Positions 1 through 10,365 are shown, counted from the first letter of the stretch. The stretch: DNA of 55,616 nucleotides from Thermoplasmata archaeon (GCA_021789945.1 JAJYIS010000003.1:1-55616), one strand, 5' to 3'. The notes: generated by a model not told the origin, from the letters alone. Numbers and translations: made by a program.

Positions 1-101
1 ACGACCACCAGCTCGTCGCCGAGCTTCTTCGACTCTTCGAGATAGTGGAGATGGCCGAGATGGATGATGTCGAATACTCCTGTGGCCATGACGCGAACCA
101 T
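1..101 (-). CDS. ribL: FAD synthase / cytidylyltransferase-family protein, N-terminal part (runs off the window)
   Basis: Reverse strand reads [33 protein letters not shown], with the GVFDxxHxGH nucleotidyltransferase motif. Confidence 0.85.
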   Translation of the reverse strand, partial: MVRVMATGVFDIIHLGHLHYLEESKKLGDELVV

Positions 102-107
102 TGGCGC

Positions 108-863
108 TCACCAGCTTTTGAACTCCTTCCAGGCCTCTACGATTTCGGCCCCCTCGAGAAACACGAGCCCTCGGCGCTTGGCCCGGGCCTTGGCGTCCTC
201 CTTGGACAACGCCTTGCCGTCGTCGCCCATCATCTCGCACACCGTGGCCGACGGCACCATCCCCGCCATGATGACCAGCGCGGTCGCGAGCTCCGTGTGG
301 CCGAACCTCGTCTCGAGGATCCTCTCAGAAGTGTTGAGCAGATGCACGTGGCCCGGCGCCCTGAAGCTCTTGCCGAACTCCCGCTTCGCCCATCCGTCCT
401 CGGACGTTAGGGCCTTCTTCGCGAGAGACGAGAATTCCGATATCGTGAGCGCGCGGTCGTTGTCCGTGATCCCGGTGAAGGTCCTCCTGTGATTGATTGT
501 GATCCCGAAGGCAGACTTCACATCGTACGGGATGTCGTTAGGCATGAGGCCCTTCATGACGGGGTAGTGCTCCGCCATCCCGAGGAACAGCTCCGTCAGG
601 AACGGTAGGCCAAGCGCCTTCTGGATGCGAGTGTCCGCGGTCGTGCATATGAGCCCGCCCGCATCCTTCCGCAGGATCCTCACGGCCTCTGAAGTGACCT
701 TCTCGGACGCGATGACCATGTCCGTCTCCTCCTCGCGTCCGTCAGCATCATAGACGAGGACTATCTTGCCATCCTTGAGCTCCAGGAGGGCCCGCGTCAC
801 GGCTTCTGTGGCCATTGTCGCGAAGATGCCGCATCGGAATATTATGAATGGTGTAGTTACCAT
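108..863 (-). CDS. ribB: 3,4-dihydroxy-2-butanone 4-phosphate synthase
   Basis: YDADGREEETDMVIASEKVT...ADTRIQ..., ...NHRRTFTGITDNDRALTI..., ...APGHVHLL; typical RibB motifs. Confidence 0.9.
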   Translation of the reverse strand: MVTTPFIIFRCGIFATMATEAVTRALLELKDGKIVLVYDADGREEETDMVIASEKVTSEAVRILRKDAGGLICTTADTRIQKALGLPFLTELFLGMAEHYPVMKGLMPNDIPYDVKSAFGITINHRRTFTGITDNDRALTISEFSSLAKKALTSEDGWAKREFGKSFRAPGHVHLLNTSERILETRFGHTELATALVIMAGMVPSATVCEMMGDDGKALSKEDAKARAKRRGLVFLEGAEIVEAWKEFKSW

Positions 864-873
864 CTCGAAGGTA

Positions 874-3765
874 TCAGTCGACCCTTCTTAAGGCCTCGGC
901 CGGAGCCAGTTTCGCGGCGCCTCTCGACGGAGGCAGCGTCGCTGCCAGGGTTATCAGGAAGGCGATTGCGACCAGCATCAGGAGGTCAACCCATGGGATC
1001 ACGAACGCGGAGTACTTGCTGAACCCGCCCCAGTCGTACAGCCTGTACGAGAGCGCCAGGCCCAGGAGCACGCCCATGACTATGCCCAGCAGGGAGACGT
1101 ACGAGGTCTCCAGCATGAACGTGCCGAGTATCATCCTCCTCTGGAAGCCGATCGCGCGCATCACGCCGATCTCCTGCCGTCTCTCGGCAACGCTCCTGAT
1201 CGTGATTATGCCAAGCCCGGATATGCCCACGACGAGCCCCATGCCGAGGAATATCTCCATCAGCTGCATCGTCGATGACACGATTCCCATGTACGACTGT
1301 ATCGTGTCCCTGGAGACGTAGACCCGCAGGCCGTAGGTCACGAACCTCTTCTCCAGCTCCTTTGCGACCTCGTCGTCCGTCCATCCGCTCTGATGGGCCG
1401 TGGCGATGTAGAACAGGTTCTGCTGGACGACGTACGTGTTGTTCTTGACGAAGTCGCTTGACGTGAAGACCGCCATGTTCATCGTCTGGTCCATTATGCC
1501 GATGACCTTGACATGGACCTGGTGCCCGTCGGACATGACCATCGTGAGGGTCTGCCCGAGGTCGACCCGCAACGTCCCGCTCGACGGCCCGTACGTCTGC
1601 CCCCTCACGGTCCCGTCGATCACCGCGACGCCCGGGTCGTGGGCCACCGCGTTCCACGCTTCGCTGTCCGAAGCGTAGTCCGAGGACCGCATCAGGAGCG
1701 AGAAGGCGTTCTGCTCCAGCATGGACTGGGACATGCCCAGCAACATATACGGCACAGTCTCGTTGGCGCCGTTCTTGATGATCGCGATGGGGGCGGTGAC
1801 GCTGGGCTCGACCCTGCTGATGACCCCCGAGTCCGTCAGGTCCTGGACCTGCGCGGAGAACGCGTTCGTCGGGATGTCCCTGATCGAGATGCCCATGAGC
1901 TCGAAGCCTCCCGAGAACTGCTGGGTCATCGCGTCCACGCTCTCCCTCTCGAACGAGGCTATCATGGCGAGCACGGTCACGGTGAACATGATCAGCGCGA
2001 AGATGAAGAGGCTCAGGCCGGTCCTGAACCTCTTGTTCATGGGGTAGCTGATGGCCACCCTGAACACCGGGAGTAGCGAGCGCTTCTTGCCGCCCGTGCG
2101 GACCAGCCCCCCGAGCAGGAGGTCGCTGTTGAAGACGGCGATGAGGACGCCGGCGATCACCAGCAGGATCCCTGTGAGAATGAACATCTCCATCCCGCTC
2201 TTCAGGGCTCCGAAGAGGTACGGGTGGAGGTTCGTCGGGTCGAGGGTCCACCAGATGATGAACATCCCTGACACGGTGAAGGTCCACCTGGGGTTCACGT
2301 TCTTCACCAGGGCCATCGAGATCCCGAGCAGTATGAGGGACGGACCTGCGTATATCCCGGCAGCCTGCTTCGACGATATCCCCGATGCGAAGATCAGCAG
2401 GCCCAGCGCGATGCTGAGGACGCCTGTCACGAGGTACTTCCTGCCGGACTTCGCCAGGATCGGCTCTGGGATGTCCCTGATGGCCCTGACGATGTTCAGC
2501 TTGCTGACTCTCCACGACGCCACCACAATCGTCAAGAGGGTGATCAGGAACCCCGCGCACGCCGCGACCAGGATGCTCGATGGCTCGAAGTGGAGAGTGA
2601 AGGCCAGCCCCCCGCCCGCGACCGACGAGAACAGGCCCATCATGACGCCGGCGATGGCGAGCCCCACTATCGAGCCTATGGCGGCAGCGAACAGCGCGTA
2701 CACCACACCCTCGAACAGGAAGGTCTGGGTCAAGTCCCCGCGCTGCATGCCTATGGCCCTCGAGATCCCCATCTCCGGCTTGCGCTCCTCCGCGAGCATC
2801 ACGAATATGTTGATTATCAGGGCGATCCCGGCTATGATCGTGAACGAGCTCATGATGATGAACAGCTGCGATATCTGGTCCGCCGTCGATTTCGCTGCGT
2901 CCACGCCGTCCTTCTTCACCTCGTCGAAAACATAGTCGTACCCTGGCGGCAGCAGTCCCTTGAGCTGGGTGACCGCCTGATCCGAGACGAGGTATCCCTC
3001 ATCTATCGACCCCGCGGCCGAGACGTCTATCCTGTTGATGTCGTTGGGCTGGAGCATCACGTCATTCTGGACGTAGCTCAGGTCGACAAAGACCAGCTTC
3101 TCGTTCTGCCAGCGGCCTAGCCCCGAGTTGTAGGCCACGTGCGAGACTACCGCGAACTCCGGGACATTCGTCGGACCTATGATCTCGATCGTGTCCCCCG
3201 GGTTCGCGTTCAGCTCGTCAGCAAGGCCCTGGTTGATCACGACGTTCCTGCCGGAGATGTCGTCCGGCGTGACGGGATTCCCGTTCTCGTCCAAGAGAGG
3301 GTCGAGGCTCTGGCTGAGATTGACCCCGAAGATCGTCGCAGATGGATATGGAAGGCCGTTCGCCTGGTCGAGGACAGAAACGGATTCTCGGACCGCCGGC
3401 GCTGCCCCGTCGAGGTAGTTGGCGTTCCCGCCGGCTATCGCGACCATCAGGTTCGTGGCAACAGACTGGTCGAAGTACACGTCCCTGCTCGTGTTGTCCT
3501 TCACGGAGATGACGATGTCGACCGCGCCTGTCGAATCGAAGGTGTCCTTCTTGATGAGGTAGCTGAGCGTGTCCGCCATCACGAGCGAGCCCGAGATCAT
3601 CGCGGTCGCGATGAGGAGGCCGGCCGTGATGATGACCGTGAACTTCCTCTTTCTCCAGACGTTCCTCACCGCCATCTTGGCGAGCGTCCTCCGCCTGAGC
3701 ACCAGGACGCCCACCACGGCCAAAACGAGGAGCACAATCAGAAGCAGCTGGGTCGCCGAGTTCAA
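874..3765 (-). CDS. ABC transporter permease, MacB/FtsX type with two FtsX-like blocks
   Basis: 963 aa, several TM stretches, 'EERKPEMGISRAIGMQRGDL' and 'AERRQEIGVMRAIGFQRRMI' FtsX motifs; directly downstream of an ABC ATPase. Confidence 0.85.
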   Translation of the reverse strand: MNSATQLLLIVLLVLAVVGVLVLRRRTLAKMAVRNVWRKRKFTVIITAGLLIATAMISGSLVMADTLSYLIKKDTFDSTGAVDIVISVKDNTSRDVYFDQSVATNLMVAIAGGNANYLDGAAPAVRESVSVLDQANGLPYPSATIFGVNLSQSLDPLLDENGNPVTPDDISGRNVVINQGLADELNANPGDTIEIIGPTNVPEFAVVSHVAYNSGLGRWQNEKLVFVDLSYVQNDVMLQPNDINRIDVSAAGSIDEGYLVSDQAVTQLKGLLPPGYDYVFDEVKKDGVDAAKSTADQISQLFIIMSSFTIIAGIALIINIFVMLAEERKPEMGISRAIGMQRGDLTQTFLFEGVVYALFAAAIGSIVGLAIAGVMMGLFSSVAGGGLAFTLHFEPSSILVAACAGFLITLLTIVVASWRVSKLNIVRAIRDIPEPILAKSGRKYLVTGVLSIALGLLIFASGISSKQAAGIYAGPSLILLGISMALVKNVNPRWTFTVSGMFIIWWTLDPTNLHPYLFGALKSGMEMFILTGILLVIAGVLIAVFNSDLLLGGLVRTGGKKRSLLPVFRVAISYPMNKRFRTGLSLFIFALIMFTVTVLAMIASFERESVDAMTQQFSGGFELMGISIRDIPTNAFSAQVQDLTDSGVISRVEPSVTAPIAIIKNGANETVPYMLLGMSQSMLEQNAFSLLMRSSDYASDSEAWNAVAHDPGVAVIDGTVRGQTYGPSSGTLRVDLGQTLTMVMSDGHQVHVKVIGIMDQTMNMAVFTSSDFVKNNTYVVQQNLFYIATAHQSGWTDDEVAKELEKRFVTYGLRVYVSRDTIQSYMGIVSSTMQLMEIFLGMGLVVGISGLGIITIRSVAERRQEIGVMRAIGFQRRMILGTFMLETSYVSLLGIVMGVLLGLALSYRLYDWGGFSKYSAFVIPWVDLLMLVAIAFLITLAATLPPSRGAAKLAPAEALRRVD

Positions 3766-3774
3766 GGTCCCACC

Positions 3775-4491
3775 TCAGAACGGCTGCGGGGCGAAGTCCT
3801 TCTCGACCTTCCCGTCGCGCATCATGACTATCCGGTCCGCCAGCTTCCCGACGTTGTAGTCGTGGGTGACGATCACGAACGTCTGCCTGTTCTGCTTGTT
3901 CAGGTCCCGGAGCAGGACCATGATCTCCTTCGAGGACTCGCTGTCCAGATTCCCGGTGGGCTCGTCCCCGAAGACGATCTCCGGCTTGTTCACAAGGGAC
4001 CTAGCGATCGTCACGCGCTGCTGCTGTCCGCCGGAGAGCTCGGAGGGCTTGTGGTTCTGCCATTCCTCGAGGCCGACGGCCTTCAGGGCCTCCATGGCCT
4101 TCTTCCTCGCCTCTTTCGGAGGAGTGCCTGATATGAGCAGCGGAAGCTCGACGTTCTCGGCCGAGGTGAGCACGGGCAGGAGGTTGTACGCCTGGAATAT
4201 GAACCCGATCTTCTCCGCCCGGTAGCTGGTCCTCGTCCGGTCGTCCATGTCGGAGAGGCGGGTACCTCGTATGAAGATCTCGCCGCCAGTGATGTCGTCC
4301 AGCCCGGAGAGGCAGTTCAGCAGAGTCGTCTTGCCGCACCCAGATGGCCCCATGACCGCTATCATCTCGCCTTCCTTCACCGCGAGATTGACTCCTCTCA
4401 GCGCGTCGACCTTCACCTTGCCTGTGTCATAGGTCTTCTTGACTTCCTTCGCCAGGACGATGGCGTCCGTCCCAGTCACATCCGCACCCAC
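3775..4491 (-). CDS. ABC transporter ATP-binding protein (LolD/MacB family)
   Basis: Walker A GPSGCGKTT, signature LSGGQQQRV, Walker B VFGDEPTGNLD. Confidence 0.93.
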   Translation of the reverse strand: MGADVTGTDAIVLAKEVKKTYDTGKVKVDALRGVNLAVKEGEMIAVMGPSGCGKTTLLNCLSGLDDITGGEIFIRGTRLSDMDDRTRTSYRAEKIGFIFQAYNLLPVLTSAENVELPLLISGTPPKEARKKAMEALKAVGLEEWQNHKPSELSGGQQQRVTIARSLVNKPEIVFGDEPTGNLDSESSKEIMVLLRDLNKQNRQTFVIVTHDYNVGKLADRIVMMRDGKVEKDFAPQPF

Positions 4492-4660
4492 AGCGCTCGC
4501 ATGGCCCTTGGTCTTCGGAATTGTCTTCCCCCCGGCAAATCCCAGTCTGTATCTGGATGGAAATAATACATCTTTCGGTCTTTGAGCGTTGCGCTTGCCG
4601 GAATTTCACGCGGCCAATCCAGGAGATGCATTAATATGCGCAATCCAATACAAGATTCGA

Positions 4661-5701
4661 ATGTTGGATTCGAGGGAAAGACTGGGCTCGCTCGACAAGA
4701 GAGGGATGCTCAGCACGATCGAGCAGATGCCGAAGAACCTCTCGGAAGGGGTCAGGCTGGGTACGCGCATGAGCCTGCTGAGGTTCTCGCCGTCGAAGGT
4801 GGTCGTCTGTGGCATGGGCGGCTCCGCCATAGGAGGGGACCTCCTCTGCGAATGGGTCTCCTCGATTTCCGAGGTCCCGTGCAGCGTCCATCGGTCGTAC
4901 TCGGTCCCGAGCCACATCGACAAGGACTCGTTGGTGATAGTCGCCAGCTACTCCGGGGACACTGAAGAGACCCTCAACATGTTCGAGGCCGCCCAGAAGA
5001 AGGGCGCGAGGATCGTGGCGATCGCATCCGGCGGCGAGCTCGCCCACAGCGCCGAGAAGCTGGGCATCCCGTGCGCGAAGATACCCACGGGGATGATGCC
5101 GAGAGCCTCCCTGGGCTTCATGATGGGGGCGATGATAGGCATTCTCGAGAGGACGCAGATGGTCTCGTCCGGCGAGCAGGTCGAGGAGACCGTCAGAGTG
5201 CTGAAGAGCGTCATCGACTCATGCAAGCCCTCGGTGAAGACGGCCGACAACCCCGCCAAACGCCTTGCGCACGAGCTCATGGGACATGTGCCGGTCGTCG
5301 TGGGATACGGTCTCTCGAGGCCTGTAGCCAAGAGGTGGGCGAACCAGCTGAACGAGAACGCGAAGTCGCTCGCGTTCAGCTCGGAGATACCCGAGCTGGA
5401 CCACAACGAGATCGTCGGCTGGATGAAGGACGGCCTGAGCAGGGGCTTCGCGGCCGTGATCCTGGACAACGAGCAGGGCAACAGCGCGCTCTCAAGAAGG
5501 GTCGAGGCGACGAAGAACATGCTCACGAGGGTCGCCTCTGTGCACCGCGTCAAGTCTCTCGGCCGCGGTCCGCTCGCGCAGATGTTCTCCCTTGTTCTTG
5601 TGGGGGACTACGTCAGCGTCTACCTGGGGATCCTGAGGGGCGAGGACCCTTCCGCGAACGAGCCCATCGACGAGCTCAAGTCCGTTCTCGCGAAAAAGTG
5701 A
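4661..5701 (+). CDS. SIS-domain bifunctional phosphoglucose/phosphomannose isomerase-like protein
   Basis: GMGGSAIGGDLL, ASYSGDTEETL and ELDHNEIVGW motifs; start moved to the internal ATG at 4661. Confidence 0.85.
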   Translation: MLDSRERLGSLDKRGMLSTIEQMPKNLSEGVRLGTRMSLLRFSPSKVVVCGMGGSAIGGDLLCEWVSSISEVPCSVHRSYSVPSHIDKDSLVIVASYSGDTEETLNMFEAAQKKGARIVAIASGGELAHSAEKLGIPCAKIPTGMMPRASLGFMMGAMIGILERTQMVSSGEQVEETVRVLKSVIDSCKPSVKTADNPAKRLAHELMGHVPVVVGYGLSRPVAKRWANQLNENAKSLAFSSEIPELDHNEIVGWMKDGLSRGFAAVILDNEQGNSALSRRVEATKNMLTRVASVHRVKSLGRGPLAQMFSLVLVGDYVSVYLGILRGEDPSANEPIDELKSVLAKK

Positions 5702-5890
5702 TTATGATTCTCCCGTCAGACCGTCCGGTCGCCCCGACAAGAATGAAAAAAGAGCGTGAGAGGGCGTTCGCCCCCTCCATGTTTCCCATCCCAATTGAGC
5801 TGCGTTGGCCAGCCCTTCCTTCCCTTTGTTCGTCAGAGTGCGGGCGCGGTGTCGTCCGCCTTCCGTCAAGGCATCCGTCCCCTCAGTGAA

Positions 5891-6289
5891 TCATTGGACT
5901 CTCATTCTGGACGCAGTGCGGGCCATCCCTTTCCGCGTGCCGCGGTCCTCGATCGCCTCAGCGACCTTCTGTCGAAGCTGCTCCTTGCCCTCGAGGTAGT
6001 ACCGCTTCTTCTCCTCGACCCACCCCGCAAGTGCCAGCGTCACGGCCTGAGATATGTCGGTGGCATCGCCGCTCGCTATGAACATTTCGACATCCTCTGC
6101 CAGAGCCGCGGGCACGATCGCCTGGATCTTCTCTCCGTTCCATGTGGCGACCTCGTCGTGCAGGTAGTGGTATAGCGCCTCCCTCACGACGTCCGAAAGG
6201 CTCTCCTGGCCGGTCCGCTCGCGTATCGCCTCGAGCTCCCGAAGGTCTTCGTCGGGCAACCGAATGTTGAGACGTGCTGTGCTTTTCAT
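5891..6289 (-). CDS. Ribbon-helix-helix protein with two apparent RHH segments
   Basis: LNIRLPDEDLRELEAIRERTGQESLSDVVREALYHYL followed by similar IQAIVPAALAEDVEMFIASGDATDISQAVTLALAGWV. Confidence 0.75.
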   Translation of the reverse strand: MKSTARLNIRLPDEDLRELEAIRERTGQESLSDVVREALYHYLHDEVATWNGEKIQAIVPAALAEDVEMFIASGDATDISQAVTLALAGWVEEKKRYYLEGKEQLRQKVAEAIEDRGTRKGMARTASRMRVQ

Positions 6290-6305
6290 CGTTATCGCGG
6301 TGCCT

Positions 6306-6326
6306 TGTATGACACATTGTCATACA
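6306..6326. promoter_or_regulatory. Perfect palindrome TGTATGACA-CAT-TGTCATACA, candidate operator of the RHH gene
   Basis: 9-bp arms, 3-nt spacer, 17 nt upstream of the RHH start codon and next to a minus-strand TATA-like CTATTTATAG. Confidence 0.7.
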
Positions 6327-6501
6327 TTCTATAAATAGGTAACTGCAAGATTGTCGACCTGTGTTTCCACTGCAGCCGGTCCAAGAATCTCCACGAACGC
6401 TCCGGCCGAAAGGGCGGGCCACACGCGTCCGCACGAAGCGGGACGAGCGCACCAGGCTACACCTTCCTGGTCATGGGATAGATTTTTTACCTTTCAACGA
6501 A

Positions 6502-7812
6502 TTGCACGAGATTGTGGCATCCGCAAAGCAGCTTGCCCAGTCAGTCAGGGAGCTGACGAGGAAGCACAATTCTTGGTTCAAGGAATCGATCCCGCTGATC
6601 GCCTCCGAGAACGTGATGAGCCCAGTCGCGAGGGAGGTCCTCAACTCCGACCTGAACAACAGATACGCCGAGGGGCTGCCGTTCAAGAGATACTACCAGG
6701 GCAACATCTATGTCGACGAGATCGAGACCATCTGCGAGAACCTCGCCAAGGAAGTTTTCTCCTGCAAGTTCGCCGACGTCCGGTCGATTTCCGGAACTGT
6801 GTCGAACATGGCCGTCCTGATGGCCCTCACCAAGCCTCGGGACAAGATGACCACCGTCGCGCTCTCCGATGGGGGCCACATATCGCACGCGAAGATCGGC
6901 GCGACCGGTGTCAGGGGCGTCAGGACCTTCAACTACCCGTTCGACGAGAAGAACATGAACATAGATGTCGAAGGGGCGAAGAGGCTCATCAGGGAGGTGA
7001 AGCCCAAGGTCGCGCTGTTCGGCCAGTCCGTCTTCCTGTTCCCCACACCGCTCAAAGAGCTCAACGGCGTGTTCGAGGAGGTCGGATGCACCACGTGGTA
7101 CGACGCCGCGCACGTGCTCGGCCTCGTCGCGGGGAAGAGGTTCCAGGACCCGCTCAAGGAGGGCGTGGACGTAGTCTCGGGCAGCACGCACAAGACGCTC
7201 CCGGGGCCACAGCATGGCATGATCATCTCGGACCTGTCGAAGGACGGCCTCGAGACCTCCCTCAGGCGAGGGGTGTTCCCAGGCGTCACGAGCAACCATC
7301 ACCTGCACTCCGTGGCCGCGCTCGCGGTGACCCTTGCGGAGACCAAGGAGTTCGGTGAGGCCTACGCCGACCAGACCATCAAGGACGCGAAGGCGCTCGG
7401 AGGGGCCCTCCACGAACGCGGGTTCAACGTGCTCTGCGAGCACCTCGGGTTCACGGCTTCGCACACGATCGTCGTCGATGTCGAGGAGTACGGCGGCGGG
7501 GCGAAGGTGGCCAAGGCGCTCGAGAAGGCGAACATCATTCTGAACAAGAACCTGCTGCCGTGGGATTCCGACCCCGTCAGACCGAGCGGCATCAGGATAG
7601 GCGCCCAGGAGCTGGCGCGCCTGGGCATGAAGGAGAACCACATGGCGGACGTCTCCGAGCTCATCGCGCGAGTCGTGGTCAAGGGCGAGCCCCCGGAGAA
7701 GGTGAGGGAGGACGTGATCGAGTTCAAGCGCCAGTTCACGAAGGTCCACTACTGCTTCTACGAAGGCGAGGAGGCCTACGACTATCCCGCGTACGACGGC
7801 GACATCGTCTGA
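6502..7812 (+). CDS. glyA: Serine hydroxymethyltransferase
   Basis: IPLIASENVMSP, YAEGLPFKRYYQGN, STHKTLPGPQHGMI (PLP lysine region). Upstream in-frame extension looks non-homologous, so the TTG at 6502 is the likely start. Confidence 0.9.
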   Translation: MHEIVASAKQLAQSVRELTRKHNSWFKESIPLIASENVMSPVAREVLNSDLNNRYAEGLPFKRYYQGNIYVDEIETICENLAKEVFSCKFADVRSISGTVSNMAVLMALTKPRDKMTTVALSDGGHISHAKIGATGVRGVRTFNYPFDEKNMNIDVEGAKRLIREVKPKVALFGQSVFLFPTPLKELNGVFEEVGCTTWYDAAHVLGLVAGKRFQDPLKEGVDVVSGSTHKTLPGPQHGMIISDLSKDGLETSLRRGVFPGVTSNHHLHSVAALAVTLAETKEFGEAYADQTIKDAKALGGALHERGFNVLCEHLGFTASHTIVVDVEEYGGGAKVAKALEKANIILNKNLLPWDSDPVRPSGIRIGAQELARLGMKENHMADVSELIARVVVKGEPPEKVREDVIEFKRQFTKVHYCFYEGEEAYDYPAYDGDIV

Positions 7813-7869
7813 TTCTGCGAGACTCTACTTTTATTAGAACCCAACCTAATCTGACCCTGCAGGAATGGG

Positions 7870-8694
7870 ATGGCTGCTCGCAGAACGCTTCTTCAGGTGT
7901 CGATAGCGATCGTCAACCTCGTGATCGCAGCGCTGGTCTTCACCAGCATCTGGCCGTTCCCCAGCGGGGACTTCAAGGTAGATCTGCCGTCCGCGAGCGA
8001 GATCCATTGGACGTTCTCGAACGGCACCGTCCAGGTGGTCGCACCGTTCACTGTCGACAACAACTGGATATACGATGTCGACAACCTCGAAATCTCATAT
8101 CTCATCTCGAACGAGTCGAACAAACCTCTGGCTGGAGACACGCTGAGCGTGGGCTCGATCCCCGCCGGGAGGACCGTGTCCTCGCAGCTCGAGTTCGACA
8201 TCGACCTCGCCACGTTGTTCTCCCAGGGGATCGATTGGATGGTCTTCCACGACGACATGCTGTACTTCCGCTTGGAGGCCACGTGCTGGTACACCATGAA
8301 TCTCATCCACTTCGACGCGGTGTACGAGGTCAGCGTGCCGTGGGACGCTCTGATACAGGGCTATGGGATCTCGAACGTGACCTACCCGACGACTCTGCCC
8401 GCGCCCGGCACGCCGGTGTCCGTGACGGTCGACTACTGGCTGGCGACCTCGAACCTGCTCAGAAGTCTGCCCGCGGCCGCCGTCACCCTCTCGTACTACG
8501 GGAACGACACTCTGCTCGGCTCCGCCCAGACGACCGTCCAGCTCGGCGGCAACTACTCCAGCGTCGCCACCGTCGATGTGAACCCACAATACTACACTAG
8601 CTATTGGCTGGAGCTGCAGTTCCAGTTCGGCGGCTTCACGGTCTCGCAGCGGTGGAACGTGACTACGTCCACACCGTGGGGTATGCTCCCATGA
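7870..8694 (+). CDS. Hypothetical membrane-anchored/exported protein
   Basis: N-terminal hydrophobic segment, Asn/Thr-rich extracytoplasmic beta-type sequence; ends in a 4-nt ATGA overlap with the next gene. Confidence 0.7.
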   Translation: MAARRTLLQVSIAIVNLVIAALVFTSIWPFPSGDFKVDLPSASEIHWTFSNGTVQVVAPFTVDNNWIYDVDNLEISYLISNESNKPLAGDTLSVGSIPAGRTVSSQLEFDIDLATLFSQGIDWMVFHDDMLYFRLEATCWYTMNLIHFDAVYEVSVPWDALIQGYGISNVTYPTTLPAPGTPVSVTVDYWLATSNLLRSLPAAAVTLSYYGNDTLLGSAQTTVQLGGNYSSVATVDVNPQYYTSYWLELQFQFGGFTVSQRWNVTTSTPWGMLP

Positions 8695-9440
8695 AGCCGC
8701 GCAACAGGCTGTCCGACTCCGTGTGGACCGCCTTCACCGAAGGCCTCAGGTTCGTCGTCGTGCCGATAGTCCTCATAGACCTCATCACCAGGAACTACCC
8801 GCTCCTGACGACGCCGTTCATGCCACAGATCCGGGAGTACATCCTGATCTTCGGTGGGATGATCGTGGCGGCGAGCTCCCTCGAGGTGATGAACAAGCCG
8901 GGCTCCTTCAAGCGGCTGCTCTTCGGCCTGTCATCGCTCGGGTTCGTGTGCATGTGGATGTTCGTGATCTTCGGGGGAGGGCTCGCAGAGTTCACATACG
9001 GGCCGTACCATTTCAGCTTCGACATCACCAAGGTCGTCTACATCATGCTGATAGGCATCGGACTGAAGGGCTTGCTGGTCGTCACGACCTACTCCGACAA
9101 CAGGCAGGGCCTGCTCGAGGAGGCCAGGGAGAAGGGGCTCGAGAAGGCCGCCGCAAGGGAGGTCAAGAGGTCCCGGCCCGCAACGAGGACGAGGGCCGCG
9201 AACCCGGAGTTCTCGGCGTACTCGCGCCTGGCCTATGAGGTCACGCACGACGAATCCGTGGGCTACGAGCCTCCTCCTCCGCCCCCGGCTGTGCCAGCTG
9301 CGCCGCAACGGACGATCAGGACGGTCAAGTTCAAGACCTGCCCGATATGCGGCGAGAAGGCCCTGTCGAACGAGACGGTCTGCAGGAACTGCGGCGCGTG
9401 GTTCTCGAGTGACTCGTTCAGGTTCGAGAAGAGTTCCTGA
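8691..9440 (+). CDS. Membrane protein with C-terminal zinc ribbon
   Basis: Hydrophobic helices, then CPICGEKALSNETVCRNCG; start at ATG 8691 overlapping the upstream stop. Confidence 0.75.
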   Translation: MKPRNRLSDSVWTAFTEGLRFVVVPIVLIDLITRNYPLLTTPFMPQIREYILIFGGMIVAASSLEVMNKPGSFKRLLFGLSSLGFVCMWMFVIFGGGLAEFTYGPYHFSFDITKVVYIMLIGIGLKGLLVVTTYSDNRQGLLEEAREKGLEKAAAREVKRSRPATRTRAANPEFSAYSRLAYEVTHDESVGYEPPPPPPAVPAAPQRTIRTVKFKTCPICGEKALSNETVCRNCGAWFSSDSFRFEKSS

Positions 9441-10365
9441 TCGAGTCGATGAGCTCGCAGGCCTTGCACTTCTTGGATATCGTGGGCTCTCCGCACTCGC
9501 ATGTCCTGAGCTCTGCCTGCTCGAAGGTGCTCTCGAGCGCCGGCAACAACTTGTCGTAGCTCCTAAGGATCGAATGCCTCGTCCCCGGGTACCTGTCCTC
9601 GAGCTCGAAGACTGCAGACCTGTAGGAGTTCCTGAGCGCCTCTGGAGCATACGGGCATTCGAGGTCATGGTACCGCAGCCCGTTGACAATGGCATAGAGC
9701 GTGGTCTCGCTCTCGGGTATCGACCTGAGGGGCTGGATCCGCGGCACCAAGCCTGGCTGGCCCCTCCGGTGCGGCCCGAGCCTCGCCAGCCGCTCCACGT
9801 CGCCTCGCGCGAAGTTCATCAGTATGGACTGGGCCGTGTCGTCTAGGTTCAGGCCGGTCGTGAGGTAGTCCGCCTTCCAGTCCCTCGCGGCCCTGTTCAT
9901 AGCGGACCGCCTGAGCACGCCGCAGTAGCTGCAAGTCGAGAGCTCGCGCTCCACAGCGGCGATCTCGTCCATGGTGACTCCGAACATCCCCTTGAAGGAG
10001 ACGATGATGTGCTCCGCGCCGATCTCCTTGCATTTGGCCGCGACAATCGGCAGGCTGGACTCGCGATATCCCGCGATGCCCTCGTCGACTGTGATCGCGC
10101 ATATCCCAGTATTGCGCCTCTTGCCAAGGATCTGGCTCACGAGATGGAGCGCGACGGTGCTGTCCTTTCCGCCCGAGACTGCGACCGCGATCCTCTCGCC
10201 GCCCCTGAGCTCCAGCTGCTGGCGCAGCTCATGCTTGACTCGCTTCTCAGCGAACGCTGAGAAGTGTTCGCTGCAGAGATGAGCTCCGCTGTACCTTATC
10301 AGGGTGATCGCTTTGCGGTTGCACTTGTCGCACTTGGGCACGCTTGCAGGATGCCAGAGCCGCAT
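9418..10365 (-). CDS. tRNA 2-thiolation ATP-pyrophosphatase family protein (Ncs6/TtuA-like)
   Basis: CDKCNRKA N-terminal zinc finger, AVSGGKDSTVALHL PP-loop, CSYCGVLRR, C-terminal CECGEPTISKKCKAC. Confidence 0.85.
   Translation of the reverse strand: MRLWHPASVPKCDKCNRKAITLIRYSGAHLCSEHFSAFAEKRVKHELRQQLELRGGERIAVAVSGGKDSTVALHLVSQILGKRRNTGICAITVDEGIAGYRESSLPIVAAKCKEIGAEHIIVSFKGMFGVTMDEIAAVERELSTCSYCGVLRRSAMNRAARDWKADYLTTGLNLDDTAQSILMNFARGDVERLARLGPHRRGQPGLVPRIQPLRSIPESETTLYAIVNGLRYHDLECPYAPEALRNSYRSAVFELEDRYPGTRHSILRSYDKLLPALESTFEQAELRTCECGEPTISKKCKACELIDSIRNSSRT

Noticed and set aside
986-2560. 524-aa ORF inside the ABC permease
   Set aside because: Alternative frame of the permease; R/G/D/H-rich and not protein-like.
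5891-6289. Toxin-antitoxin module
   Set aside because: RHH protein is antitoxin-like, but no adjacent small toxin ORF on either side.
6541-7749. 402-aa antisense ORF over glyA
   Set aside because: Shadow ORF; glyA motifs are unambiguous on the plus strand.
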